Below are positions 6,647 through 16,289 of a stretch of 64,000 nt of DNA, piece after piece. The stretch is from Enterococcus villorum. GTDB taxonomy: Bacteria > Bacillota > Bacilli > Lactobacillales > Enterococcaceae. The position numbers and the translations under genes were made by a program. The notes beneath the pieces are model-generated. The model saw only the letters and a program-made list of their open reading frames with translations. It was not told the origin of the DNA and did not search any database. How positions within the stretch are numbered: the stretch's first letter is position 1; each line of letters opens with the position of its first letter. Where the stretch lies: NCBI RefSeq assembly GCF_007990225.1, contig NZ_BJWF01000008.1, positions 19,984 through 83,983 on the forward strand, given 5' to 3'.

Positions 6647-9566
6647 TCGAATCCTCACTTTCTCTAAAAGTAAATTGGAAAGAATAGGCAAATTGTTTTT
6701 CTTCCAATACCTCTGCAAAATAATTACCTGTTAACGTAAACTGGAACACACTCCCTGTGGCTAATTGCCCCAGATGATTATTTTGACTAGCTAAGTTGAG
6801 TTCTTTGTCTGCCATTTTTGCTTTAAGAGAAATTCCTTCTATCCCTTTTATCACTTCTTCGACTAACGGCAGAGGATTCTCTTTTATTTCTTCCAGTTTT
6901 TCAATCGTCACTTCAATCGGAAATTCTGAATGGTTTTTAATCTGATACTCTGTTGAATTGATTTTTTCCGCAGACGCATGATTGCCAAATTTCATCTCGA
7001 TCGGTATTTCTACTTTAAGTAAATGAGCCACTAATTCTACGGTAAATTCGGCACTGTAATTTGTATCTTCATAATTCTTGTATTGAAAAACCACTTTTTC
7101 ATTCTTCAAAGAACCATCTTCGTTAAATTCTATGTGCCAGATAATTTGATTATTTTCAATTCGAAAATCCACTTCACTCGTTTTTGGCAAATAAGCTTCA
7201 CTATTCTTATTTTTCACTATATTCTCAATGCTAATTTCTTCGCTGGCCTTAATTCTCTGAGAAGTAGAGAAGATTTGATCCGCAAAATTCCACCCACGAT
7301 CATTCATAAAATCTGGTGTAGAACCAGCAGGAATATACCTTAAGTCTTCAATGTCTGACAACGCACTTAAATCCGTTAATTGATTGCCACTCAAATCAAC
7401 ATATTCCAAGGGATTATTCTTTGCAAATGGAACAAGATTTGGCAAGAAATCATTAGTGATATTTGTTGAATTCAAACTTAAATCAATTCTTTTTAACTTT
7501 TTGAGTCGACTGGGTACTAAAATATTGAAACTCGTATTTTTCATTTTACGCATTTTTAATACCTCTAATTTCTCTGGTATTTCCGATCCATAAATGGTGT
7601 AGTTTGTTTCACTAATGTCTAAATAGGTTAAATTCACAAAAAGGAACGTAGAACTGAGATAAAGCGTGTTGTGGTTTTTCGATAAATCAAGATGCGTTAA
7701 CTTATTTAAACTTTGTACAAGTGTTCCTGTCAATGTACTACCAATTTCTTGATTAATTAAAACTAGTTTTGTTAAATTGGTTGCATATTGTAAACTTCTA
7801 ATATCTTTGATTCTTTCCCCGTCTTCTCCTGCATCATACTCTAATGTCTCTAAGCTACTCATCGCGTAGTCGGTGATTTGCAACGTGTCGTCTATTCCCA
7901 ACGTTCGGCGAATTTGTTGCTCAAGTACAGGATCGGTAATCTCGATCTTTTGTCCATATATGTAATCGACCACAAGCGTTTCCCCCTCTGCTAAAACACG
8001 AACCTTTTCAGGTGGTTCACTGATCAGTCCATACCCAGAAATTACAGGAACCGTTGGCAGAGTAAAATCTGTATTAGCTACTCGAATATGTAGAACAGAC
8101 GGTCTTAATGTCTGGTCTCTGATATTTTTGTAATTGAGTTGCACATAACTTAGCCCATTATCAATTGCTTGATCCACATAATGAATGACTTCTTCCGATG
8201 CTTTTCTTTGAAACGTTCCAGTGAAAATTTCATGAACAGGCTTTGATTCTTCAAAATATTCATTTCTTGTATTTAACGTTTCACCAACATACCCATACAC
8301 ATCTTTAAGAATTCCAAAGTCTGTCGTTTTTTCTTCTAATGTTTCCCGATCAATCTCCCTTAAGATGCCTCGTAAAGCTATCTTTTGTAAAAAAGGAGAA
8401 TTGGGTTTTCTTAATTCAGATATGTATGACACACTAAATGTCAAACTTGCTAGACCGATACCATTAGCATTAGGTAAATCGGTCACTTCTTGTTTTAATT
8501 TTATCTGAAAAACATTATCAATATTACTGCCAATTCGGGCTGTTCTATCAGACCCTATGTAGTTGACGTCGCCACCATCTGTTTCTAAACGACTGCCATC
8601 ATAAGCATAAAATGGCATGTCAAAGTCCCACGTTTCACCATCTTCATTGACTTTGATGGCTTCAAGTTCATTAAAGGGATCAAATGATTGATTTTTCATT
8701 TGCCTCGTATCAATTCGCGTACTTATCTGAATCGCTGGTGTAGCAATAATAGGAGTTGAATTGACTGGCACATCATTTATAATATTTTCAGCCATTTTTT
8801 TCAATGGTCGAAAATCAGTGACTTTTGAATTGGGCAGATCAAGTCGGCGTAAATTTTCTAAATTACTTAATGGGGACAAATCATCAATGTCATAATCATT
8901 ATCATTTGTTGTTCCAAATGACAGATAATATAAATTTTCAGCATATTGAAGTCCTTCAAGCGAATCAATGTTTCCAAAAAGCGCACCAGGATGTATAATC
9001 CTTGTTACTTTTTTTAATTCACCGATAGTAATTTTATCCGTATCAATAAGTGTAACATCATCTTTAATTCCCTTTAACAATGCTTCAGACATCGTAATGA
9101 CTGTATCGTCTGGGAGATCAGCTATTTCTGATGTAGAACTGGTTTGCTCTTCTTCTGGTATTTTTTCGATTTCATTGGTTTCTTCTGTTGGTGTTTCATT
9201 TGTATCTTCTTCGATGATTTCTATCGTTTCTTCAATAGCATCTGTGCTTTCCTCAATGTATTCATTCTTTTCTTCAATTATAGGGTCCGTGCTTTCCTCG
9301 ATTTTTTCTTCTTTGATGGATGAAGAATTTTCTATAGTTTCGAGTGAATCATTTTCCTCACTTTGAATAGTTTCTTCAGGTATGCTTGATTCGGTTTCTA
9401 TTGTTTCACTGTCATCGGTATTTATTTCTATGGCATTCGCTTCTTCTTCCTGTTTTTCTACCAATGTTTGTTCAGATTCTGTTAATTCATTGAATATTTC
9501 ACTGGCTTGGACGATAGTTGGCGTAATTAATTGAATACAACAAAGATATAAATAAAATTTTTTCAA
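6627..9566 (-). CDS. Large secreted leucine-rich-repeat surface protein
   Basis: The TTG at 9566, eight bases after AAGGAA, gives 979 residues that start with a proper signal peptide (KKFYLYLCCIQLITP, cleavage after VQA near 21); the more upstream ATG at 9650 would place hydrophilic residues before it. Then come an acidic Glu/Thr/Ser-rich stretch (about 22-150), a first internalin-like cap and LRR set (about 170-260), a beta-rich middle region, a second cap (TDPVLEQQIRRTLGID) with an LRR array (about 560-745), and a C-terminal beta domain (about 847-979) related to the small secreted protein at 5281-5892. It resembles E. faecalis ElrA and listerial internalins in layout, but I find no W-x-L motif, LPxTG or transmembrane anchor. 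Confidence 0.85.
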   Translation of the reverse strand: MKKFYLYLCCIQLITPTIVQASEIFNELTESEQTLVEKQEEEANAIEINTDDSETIETESSIPEETIQSEENDSLETIENSSSIKEEKIEESTDPIIEEKNEYIEESTDAIEETIEIIEEDTNETPTEETNEIEKIPEEEQTSSTSEIADLPDDTVITMSEALLKGIKDDVTLIDTDKITIGELKKVTRIIHPGALFGNIDSLEGLQYAENLYYLSFGTTNDNDYDIDDLSPLSNLENLRRLDLPNSKVTDFRPLKKMAENIINDVPVNSTPIIATPAIQISTRIDTRQMKNQSFDPFNELEAIKVNEDGETWDFDMPFYAYDGSRLETDGGDVNYIGSDRTARIGSNIDNVFQIKLKQEVTDLPNANGIGLASLTFSVSYISELRKPNSPFLQKIALRGILREIDRETLEEKTTDFGILKDVYGYVGETLNTRNEYFEESKPVHEIFTGTFQRKASEEVIHYVDQAIDNGLSYVQLNYKNIRDQTLRPSVLHIRVANTDFTLPTVPVISGYGLISEPPEKVRVLAEGETLVVDYIYGQKIEITDPVLEQQIRRTLGIDDTLQITDYAMSSLETLEYDAGEDGERIKDIRSLQYATNLTKLVLINQEIGSTLTGTLVQSLNKLTHLDLSKNHNTLYLSSTFLFVNLTYLDISETNYTIYGSEIPEKLEVLKMRKMKNTSFNILVPSRLKKLKRIDLSLNSTNITNDFLPNLVPFAKNNPLEYVDLSGNQLTDLSALSDIEDLRYIPAGSTPDFMNDRGWNFADQIFSTSQRIKASEEISIENIVKNKNSEAYLPKTSEVDFRIENNQIIWHIEFNEDGSLKNEKVVFQYKNYEDTNYSAEFTVELVAHLLKVEIPIEMKFGNHASAEKINSTEYQIKNHSEFPIEVTIEKLEEIKENPLPLVEEVIKGIEGISLKAKMADKELNLASQNNHLGQLATGSVFQFTLTGNYFAEVLEEKQFAYSFQFTFRESEDSIEETTG

Positions 9567-9617
9567 GCAGTCACTTCCTTTCTTGCTTTCATTGATCCAT
9601 TTGATTGCTAAAAAAAA

Positions 9618-9656
9618 CCAAAAAATGAAGTGGCTTGATACGGGGATCAAGTCACT
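9618..9656 (-). terminator. Leader terminator/attenuator upstream of the LRR gene
   Basis: On the minus strand an 11-bp stem (AGTGACTTGAT with ATCAAGCCACT, one G-U pair) is followed by TCATTTTTTGG. It ends about 52 bases before the TTG start of the LRR gene, so it would stop transcripts before the operon unless bypassed. It could alternatively end an unseen minus-strand transcript from the gene-free region to the right. Confidence 0.6.
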
Positions 9657-9659
9657 AAA

Positions 9660-10990
9660 AAAAGTCGTTGAGCTATTAGATTTTACTTAATCAAGAAGCC
9701 AGTAGAAAAATGTTCGATCTGTTCACGATTAGGTAAATATCTTTTTTTATTATGCATCTATGGAGCGTAGAAAAATTGTTCAATACATCTGATAATCTCT
9801 TGTATTTCTACGTACTTTCTCTCTCACTAAACATCATTGTTACCTTTATCAAACTTGATAAGATCCCATTCTTATAAATTGTGATCATCAATGATTGAAA
9901 CAGTTTTATTTTTCTAAAAAAGAATAATCACTCGTAATTTCTAACAGGTACATTTTTTTGTTACCAATGAACAATACTCTATCTTTAATAATGTATACCT
10001 CTCATTTACTTATCAAAAATCACTGTTTTTTTGACGGGAATGAAAGGTTTTCCTTCCTGTATTTTCGCTTTAGCTACAAAAATACTTCACGATCTAACAA
10101 ACAGCTAAGCTAGTTGCCACTTCTTCTTTCAAACAAAGCACTAATCAAAAAGGAAGGACGAAGCGCTTCTTTAAATGATCATGTCACGATAGGATAGAAA
10201 GGACTTCCCCCAAAGTTCTCCTTTTCCATTCATACGATACGAATCAATCGGTTGTTGCTATTGTCTCTGCATGTAAAAGCTAGTCTGGTATGCAAGCTAT
10301 TCCCCAATTGATTTTTCTCTTACTTTATCCTACTATTTTATGATTGATGTTCCTCACTCTATTGAATCTGTCGTTCATGGTCTAATCATCTTTATGTATA
10401 TTTGCACGGTTTCCAGATACTATCTATGTTTTTTCGATTCAAAGAACATTCGAAAAATGGTCTCATCTTCACTTTTATGCTGAAAGTTTTCTCGATTATG
10501 ACAACAATTGATGCTTTAGATAGAAGATGAAGATATTTACAGGTTTCACCTTCTAAAGTTATGTTTACTAATTATGGGTTTAAAATGTACAGATACACTC
10601 TTTTCTTTCTCATTATCTCCCCCTTTAATTGTCAGGTTTTATATGAATAAAACCTTTCTAATTAAAATTATGCCATAAAAAAATAGTACAATCAAGAACA
10701 TTCAAGTTATTTTTTAAACATGAAAAATAATAGCACTATCTTTTCATTACAAAAACAACTTTTTATATAGCGTTTTTATTGAAAAAAACATTATAAATCA
10801 GATGATAAAATCTATTACAAAAAATTAAATCACATTGTTTATGTTATTTAAAAATACATTTCCTTATAATTTATGTGAAAGAAAAAGTATTATAATCTTC
10901 CTTTTCTGTCTGTCGATAACCTAGGCTGTCGATCGAGAGGTAATAAAATAATTTTTGATATTAAGGACTATTTAAGTCGAAATACAAAGA
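9660..10990. other. Long region without a convincing gene
   Basis: About 1.33 kb, AT-rich, between the divergent LRR operon and helD. All frames are broken by frequent stops and no recognisable protein fragment emerged when I translated parts of both strands. A small hairpin (10634-10642 with 10647-10655) and the two promoters expected at its ends are the only structures I can name. In E. faecalis a regulator gene precedes elrA; here none is visible. It may hold decayed genes or a small RNA. Confidence 0.5.
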
Positions 10991-11009
10991 TACCTTTTTC
11001 TCGTATTTT

Positions 11010-11019
11010 GTGCTATACT
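11010..11019 (+). promoter_or_regulatory. Extended -10 promoter element of helD
   Basis: TGTGCTATACT contains TG-N-TATACT, an extended -10. It lies about 40 bases before the ATG chosen for helD. The upstream -35 region is weak. Confidence 0.55.
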
Positions 11020-11058
11020 TTTAATTCGTTATTTACGGCGGAAGGAGTAATAGACGTA

Positions 11059-13338
11059 ATGAATGAAAGACAACAAGAACAACATCACGTGGAAGAAACG
11101 ATCCATATGATCCAGCTTGAACAAAAACTACTGAATAAAAAACAACAATCACTCTCACAAGAAATGCAGGATTCTACAAAAGATACCGCAAATCATACAA
11201 TTAGAATCGGTTCAAATGAATCTTTTTATGAATCTGCTGTGGAATACCGCCAACACGAGCAAGAATTGCTCTTAAAATACCATACTTTGGAAGCCCAACA
11301 AAAACGTCTACAAACGTTAGAAGTCATGAAAGGTAGCCCTTACTTTGCACGTATTGATTTTAAAGAAGAAGCAGAAAAAGAAACCCTTTATTTAGGTATT
11401 TCTTCTTTAAGAAATGTATCAGAAGAAACAATTGTTATTGATTGGCGTGCACCTATCGCTAATCTTTACTATGAAGGCGAAATCGGTCCTGCTTTTTATG
11501 AAAAGGAGACTGAAAAAATCAATGTTGAACTTTTATTAAAACGTCAGTTCAAAATTCTAGAAGGAAAAATAGTTTCGATGGTTGATACTTCTGAAATTAT
11601 CAATGATGATTTTTTATTGGAGATTTTAGATGATGCGTCAAGTGCGCATATGAAAAACATTGTTTCTACGATCCAAAAAGCGCAAAATGAGATTATCCGA
11701 GATACAAAAAGCAAAGTAATGTTAATTGAAGGCATCGCTGGTAGTGGCAAAACTTCTGCCTTATTGCAACGGATTGCTTTTTTACTTTATCACAATCGTA
11801 AATGGTTGGCATCTGAAAATGTTTTACTCTTTTCCCCCAACCATCTTTTTTCTGACTATATTTCTACTGTTTTACCATCGTTAGGCGAAAGCGGCGTTCC
11901 TACACAAACGTTTAAAAACTACTTAGAGCAATTACTGCCTGAATTTTCTTTATTAGAAGAAGAACAACAAGAAATTGGCTTTTTAACTGGAGAAAAAGAC
12001 CCCATCCAAACGTTCAAGAACAGTTTACAGCTGATTGCTCATGTGGATGCTTATATTGATAACATTACAAGCTTTGGTCCCTTATTTAGAGAGATGAAAA
12101 TTAATGGTCGGACCATTCTATCAAAAGATGCTATTCGCAAATGGTACCAAGAAACGAATGAACTCTTACCGTTACATCAAAGGCTTTCTCTTTTGCAAAC
12201 CAAACTATTAAAAAAATTAGGCGGACTACAAAAAGATGAAACACGTCAAAAATGGGTAAAAGAGTTAGCTGAAGAACAACTACAGGAATTATATGCAACT
12301 GATCCTAATTTGGAATATACAGAACAAAAGGAACAGTCTTTACGTAAAAAATTAGCTAATCAAATTGTTAAAAAAAGATTTCGTCGAATCAATCGCGGCA
12401 TCAACAACTATCAATTTGTTAATATGACAAAACAATACCTTCATTTTTTACAAACAGTCCCAGCTGCACTACTATCTAAAAATGGAATTAATGACACTCT
12501 TTGGAAAAATCATTTGGGATTCCTAAAAGAAAAACTTCGTGAACGAAAATTACGTCAAGAAGATGCTGTTTTATTTTTCTTATTAATGCGACGGATTTAT
12601 CCCATCACAGTGATGCAAAAAGCACGCTATATTTTTGTGGATGAGATGCAAGATTTCTCACCTGCACAAGTCGCCTTATTACGAGCGATTTATCCAAAAG
12701 CAAACTTAACTTTCTGTGGAGACTTAAATCAAAATGTCTTTGGTAATGAAACAATCACTGATTCTTTGGAGCAGTTATTCAAAGAAGAAGCAGTTACTCA
12801 CTTTCAATTAACCACAAGCTATCGTTCAACAAAAGAAATCACTGACTTTGCCAATCACTTTTTAACTAAAGAAAATCAAGTAGAAACGACAGCTCGAAAA
12901 GGAGATCTTCCTTTAATCATCAAAGGAACTTCTCTAAAAAGTAGATTAGATTGGTTAAGCTCATCCCTTGAAATGAGCCAAGAAAAAACACGTTATTGGC
13001 GTACAGCAATCATTGCAAAAACACAAACAGAATGTGAAGAATTGTATGCCCAACTGCCAGATCACTTAAAGGAACGTATCCAGCTGATTTCAGATGAAAC
13101 AGATTTTATGAAACGCCAAATTGTTCTTTTGCCGGCATTCTTAGCCAAAGGACTTGAATTTGATCGTGTTTTCTTGTGGAATATCAATGACATGAATTTT
13201 TCTTCCAAACAAGATAAATTGGTTCTTTACACGATGTGTACGCGAGCAATGCATGAACTTGCCTTAATTACTTCTGAAACAAAAAGCCACTTACTCGATA
13301 CAATTGATCCTACCTTTTATAAAAAAAATACTTTATAA
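11059..13338 (+). CDS. helD: RNA polymerase recycling motor ATPase HelD
   Basis: A 759-residue UvrD-like superfamily 1 ATPase of the HelD family, which binds RNA polymerase and releases it from DNA and from stalled complexes. It has the N-terminal coiled-coil arm (about 1-90, rich in Gln/Glu/Lys), Walker A (EGIAGSGKTSALLQRI), Walker B (FVDEMQDFSPAQVALL) and C-terminal helicase motifs (TTSYRSTKEI, LAKGLEFDRVFLW). ATG 11059 follows AGGAG at a slightly long spacing; the in-frame TTG at 11008 is rejected because it overlaps the promoter. It is monocistronic, with a large hairpin after the stop. Confidence 0.93.
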   Translation: MNERQQEQHHVEETIHMIQLEQKLLNKKQQSLSQEMQDSTKDTANHTIRIGSNESFYESAVEYRQHEQELLLKYHTLEAQQKRLQTLEVMKGSPYFARIDFKEEAEKETLYLGISSLRNVSEETIVIDWRAPIANLYYEGEIGPAFYEKETEKINVELLLKRQFKILEGKIVSMVDTSEIINDDFLLEILDDASSAHMKNIVSTIQKAQNEIIRDTKSKVMLIEGIAGSGKTSALLQRIAFLLYHNRKWLASENVLLFSPNHLFSDYISTVLPSLGESGVPTQTFKNYLEQLLPEFSLLEEEQQEIGFLTGEKDPIQTFKNSLQLIAHVDAYIDNITSFGPLFREMKINGRTILSKDAIRKWYQETNELLPLHQRLSLLQTKLLKKLGGLQKDETRQKWVKELAEEQLQELYATDPNLEYTEQKEQSLRKKLANQIVKKRFRRINRGINNYQFVNMTKQYLHFLQTVPAALLSKNGINDTLWKNHLGFLKEKLRERKLRQEDAVLFFLLMRRIYPITVMQKARYIFVDEMQDFSPAQVALLRAIYPKANLTFCGDLNQNVFGNETITDSLEQLFKEEAVTHFQLTTSYRSTKEITDFANHFLTKENQVETTARKGDLPLIIKGTSLKSRLDWLSSSLEMSQEKTRYWRTAIIAKTQTECEELYAQLPDHLKERIQLISDETDFMKRQIVLLPAFLAKGLEFDRVFLWNINDMNFSSKQDKLVLYTMCTRAMHELALITSETKSHLLDTIDPTFYKKNTL

Positions 13339-13343
13339 AACGA

Positions 13344-13399
13344 CACTAAGCCTGAGTATCACAAAACAAACGTATGTTTTGTGATACTCAGGCTTAGTG
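13344..13399. terminator. 24-bp hairpin between convergent helD and unknown gene
   Basis: A perfect 24-bp inverted repeat (13344-13367 with 13376-13399) with an 8-base loop. Genes on both sides point into it, so it probably serves as a bidirectional terminator. The U-tracts on either side are poor. Confidence 0.7.
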
Positions 13400-13416
13400 A
13401 TTTATTGTTCCATCCT

Positions 13417-14055
13417 TTACACAAATAATTCCGTGTCTGGGTATTTTAATTTTACTAATGAAAGGATCATCCGCAATTCTTCCATGTTTTCAGGATATTC
13501 AGGATCAAATATCTTACTATGGCGCCCGATCCCACCGTTGTCAATCAATCGATAAATTCGATTCCACTCAATAAATTGTTCAATGGATTGGAAATTACTG
13601 ATTGGATAACCCCCACTATCAAGTATTTCTGATACACGAAAAGCTAAATAAGCACTATCAATTACCTTTGCTTTTTTAGGATCGTACTTTTTATTCTTTT
13701 CAATTAAAATTTTTTCTGGTTGATGTTTTAAGCTCCATTCTAATAAGCGAAAGAAAGCTTCCATGCGATAATTTTCTTCAAATAATCGAAAAGCTGAGTC
13801 TGAACGACGAAAAAGCAGAGGAATCAAATAATTTTTTTTGTAAATCAACATGGGCGCGCGATCAACCATACATTCAAGATAACGATTGAGGTAACCAGTT
13901 CCGACATAGTTGCCTAAACGATAACCTTCTACACCAAAATGTGCATATTTTTGTGCTAATTTGGAACAATCTGTGACATTAACAGCTAATTCTTCTATCT
14001 TTTGGTAACCGCTTAAAATACGCTCAAAAGGCTCTAAACTAATTTTTGCTTCCAT
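13417..14055 (-). CDS. Protein of unknown function, 212 residues
   Basis: I do not recognise this family. The protein appears soluble and cytosolic, with no signal peptide or membrane segment, and is rich in aromatic and charged residues (EGYRLGNYVGTGYLNRYLE, EENYRMEAFFRLLEWSL, YLAFRVSEILDSGGYP). The composition suggests a mainly helical fold. It is a single gene between helD, which converges on it, and the secreted GH25 enzyme, about 490 bases upstream. Codon use and base composition look like the surroundings, which supports a real gene, but no motif gives a role. Confidence 0.7.
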   Translation of the reverse strand: MEAKISLEPFERILSGYQKIEELAVNVTDCSKLAQKYAHFGVEGYRLGNYVGTGYLNRYLECMVDRAPMLIYKKNYLIPLLFRRSDSAFRLFEENYRMEAFFRLLEWSLKHQPEKILIEKNKKYDPKKAKVIDSAYLAFRVSEILDSGGYPISNFQSIEQFIEWNRIYRLIDNGGIGRHSKIFDPEYPENMEELRMILSLVKLKYPDTELFV

Positions 14056-14546
14056 AATTTTCCCCGCCTATATCCACATTACTCTATATCATTTTTCCAA
14101 TAATACCTCTCTTTCAATAATAACATAGGAACAATTAGAATAGAAAAAAAATCTATTAAAAAACTGTTTTTTCAGTTGTTCATGAGATAAGAAACAATCA
14201 CATTTAATTTAAAATTATTGTTATTAAATTGTCACTTAGTAAATGATCATCATATAATCAATAAAATTGATGCGAAAAATGAGGAAGTACATTCATTCTA
14301 TTTAGTGGTGGATGGGACCTCAAATATTTTTAGAGTTTTCTTGTGAACATTTTGCTGACTGAGCGCCATTGATGTAATTTTTATTGAAATGAAATTACTT
14401 GTTTTCAATTTAGTTTTTATAGCTGTTTGCATACATTTATTCTCTCTAGAAATAATAGAAACATCGTAACTTTTATTTTTAAAGATTTCTGAAAAGTACA
14501 GAGTGGTTAACAAAAACACTCGAAAATCTTTTATCTTTAAATCTGG
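14056..14546. other. Intergenic region downstream of the GH25 gene
   Basis: About 490 AT-rich bases. They hold a weak minus-strand ORF of 73 codons (14298-14519) that ends in LKIFEVPSTTK, reminiscent of the QKIEVFEVSG near the end of the GH25 protein just upstream. It has no good ribosome binding site, so I do not call it a gene; it may be a decayed remnant. No clear terminator is visible. Confidence 0.4.
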
Positions 14547-15698
14547 TCATTTATTTAATAATGTTTCTTTCACAATGAGACTTTCTAATAATTTTCTATT
14601 AGCAGAAGAAGTACCTGGTTTTCCTGATACTTCAAACACTTCAATTTTTTGTCCTTTTTTTCCAGAAAAATGTCGTCTTATTCGCTGACTATTGTCGTTC
14701 ATACTCTCTCTAAAAGAGTAATAGTTTTTTCCTTGATATGTTTCCATAAAATATTTTCCATCAACATAAACGATAAAGCGCTTGTTTCCATTAAAATCTT
14801 CCGTGGCTAAATTTAAATAAACATACGGCGTAGCATTTCGGACTCCGTATGACAATAGTTGGGGCTTTGTTTCATTGACAAAGCGCCCTAAATAATCTGT
14901 ACTGATATCAAATACTCGTTCACTAAATTCAGGAAAGTATAAATCGCTTGCCCATTGCCAAGCAGCTTTATCTGTGTGTAATAAATGATCATCAGATGGA
15001 TTATATGGCCATTGAGCAACCCAACAATTTTCTTTTCCTAATCTTTGAGTATCTAACTTTCCATCCGTAAACCATGAGGCATTGGAATAGTGTATAACAT
15101 TCGGATAACCTACTTGTTGAAACACTTCTTGAAAAGTAAGCGCATTGTCTGTTACTTTATCTAGATTCATCTTTGGGTTTTCACTGTCATTTACAATGAC
15201 TGTATCAAATGGTAAATTTAACTCGTTCATATAGGCCAATAAAAAGTTGGCTTCGTCTTTAGTATCTTCTCCCTCATTGAACCAAGCATAATGATAAACA
15301 CTCACCTTTAAACCAGCCTTTTTCGCATGTTTAATTTGTTCAGGTGCAAGCGGATTTCGATAAGAATCACCTTCTGTTAGTTTCACAACAACGCCTCTGA
15401 CACCATATTTTTTCATCGTTTGATACTCTTCTACTGTTGGAACGCCATTATGTGAAGAGACATCAATAAAGTCTTTGGCTGGACGATTTGCTTCTGCTGC
15501 CGAAATGCCATTATTTGCTTCTAATGAACGTTTTTGTAACAGATTTCTTTTTTTAATTGAGTCACCTAACGTATGTTGGTTATTCTCCGTAATCGTTTCT
15601 TTTGTCATTTCAGCACTTACATGATGATTCGTGACGAACAGACAAAATAATAATCCTACTATACAATAAAAATAAACTGATACACTTCCTTTTTTCAT
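14547..15698 (-). CDS. Secreted GH25-family muramidase (lysozyme)
   Basis: A 383-residue exported enzyme. The signal peptide is MKKGSVSVYFYCIVGLLFCL with probable cleavage after VSA (about 29), followed by a polar linker and the GH25 barrel (about 76-285). The family's acidic residues are visible: Asp79 in FIDVSSHNG and Asp171/Glu173 in VNDSENP. GH25 enzymes cut the beta-1,4 bond between MurNAc and GlcNAc in peptidoglycan. A C-terminal domain of about 100 residues (VYLNLATEDFNGNKRFIVYV) may bind the wall; I do not recognise it. It could be an autolysin or an enzyme aimed at competitors. It is a single gene. Confidence 0.88.
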   Translation of the reverse strand: MKKGSVSVYFYCIVGLLFCLFVTNHHVSAEMTKETITENNQHTLGDSIKKRNLLQKRSLEANNGISAAEANRPAKDFIDVSSHNGVPTVEEYQTMKKYGVRGVVVKLTEGDSYRNPLAPEQIKHAKKAGLKVSVYHYAWFNEGEDTKDEANFLLAYMNELNLPFDTVIVNDSENPKMNLDKVTDNALTFQEVFQQVGYPNVIHYSNASWFTDGKLDTQRLGKENCWVAQWPYNPSDDHLLHTDKAAWQWASDLYFPEFSERVFDISTDYLGRFVNETKPQLLSYGVRNATPYVYLNLATEDFNGNKRFIVYVDGKYFMETYQGKNYYSFRESMNDNSQRIRRHFSGKKGQKIEVFEVSGKPGTSSANRKLLESLIVKETLLNK

Positions 15699-16200
15699 TC
15701 AATCACTCCTTTTGTGCTATTGATCATACTTCATTATCCTAGCTTTAACCGGAAATTTAACCAGTGTTATCGCTAGTTTATACAACCACCTTTATGTATA
15801 CCAGAACTGGCTAAATCTCCTCTCTATGTCGTTTGATTGTCATAAGCATTTCTATCGTTTGCCATAGCCTCATTTATCCTTCTTTTTAAAAGGTCAATGG
15901 GTGATAGCTAATTGTTGTTCTTAATGTCGTATGATGTCTCACATTATAAATAAATAACAACAGTAATTACTAAAAATATCCTAAAAGAACGTTTTGAGTT
16001 CATTTATGTCACTTTATTTATTCAAAAGTAGTTTTTAGCAGAAGCAAATCATATCTAGACATCCCTGTTGCAATAATTTGTAAGAAAGCCAAGAAGAAAC
16101 TTTGATGAGGAATTATTTCTTATTGACGTGATCTATTCATTTCTCAGATAGACGAAGAAAATAGTCCTTGTTCTGCCGTTTTCTGCGTGACTATAGTTTA
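15699..16200. other. Gene-free region upstream of the GH25 gene
   Basis: About 500 AT-rich bases between the GH25 gene start and the terminator of the yebC-family gene. It must carry the GH25 promoter, but I could not assign convincing -35 and -10 boxes. No ORF, tRNA or repeat stands out. Confidence 0.4.
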
Positions 16201-16211
16201 CTCACATACAA

Positions 16212-16255
16212 AAAATAGCATTCATCCCCCATTTGCTAGAGCGGGGGATGAATGC
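16212..16255 (-). terminator. Terminator of the YebC-family gene
   Basis: A perfect 13-bp GC-rich stem (16218-16230 with 16243-16255) with a 12-base loop, followed on the minus strand by TATTTTTTG. Confidence 0.92.
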
Positions 16256-16289
16256 TTGAATAAAGTTGACTATTCAATCAAATGAATGA

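Noticed and set aside
6647..6718. ATG start for the membrane protein of the LRR operon
   Set aside because: It would overlap the LRR gene by 92 bases and place a non-signal-like stretch before the membrane helix; TTG 6646 has a better ribosome binding site.
8968..9366. Serine-rich 132-codon frame on the plus strand
   Set aside because: It is the antisense of the Glu/Thr-rich repeat part of the LRR protein; it has no ribosome binding site.
11008..11058. In-frame TTG start upstream of helD
   Set aside because: It overlaps the extended -10 (TATACT) of the helD promoter; ATG 11059 has a ribosome binding site.
14298..14519. 73-codon minus-strand ORF as a gene
   Set aside because: It has no good ribosome binding site and no family; kept only as a possible remnant.
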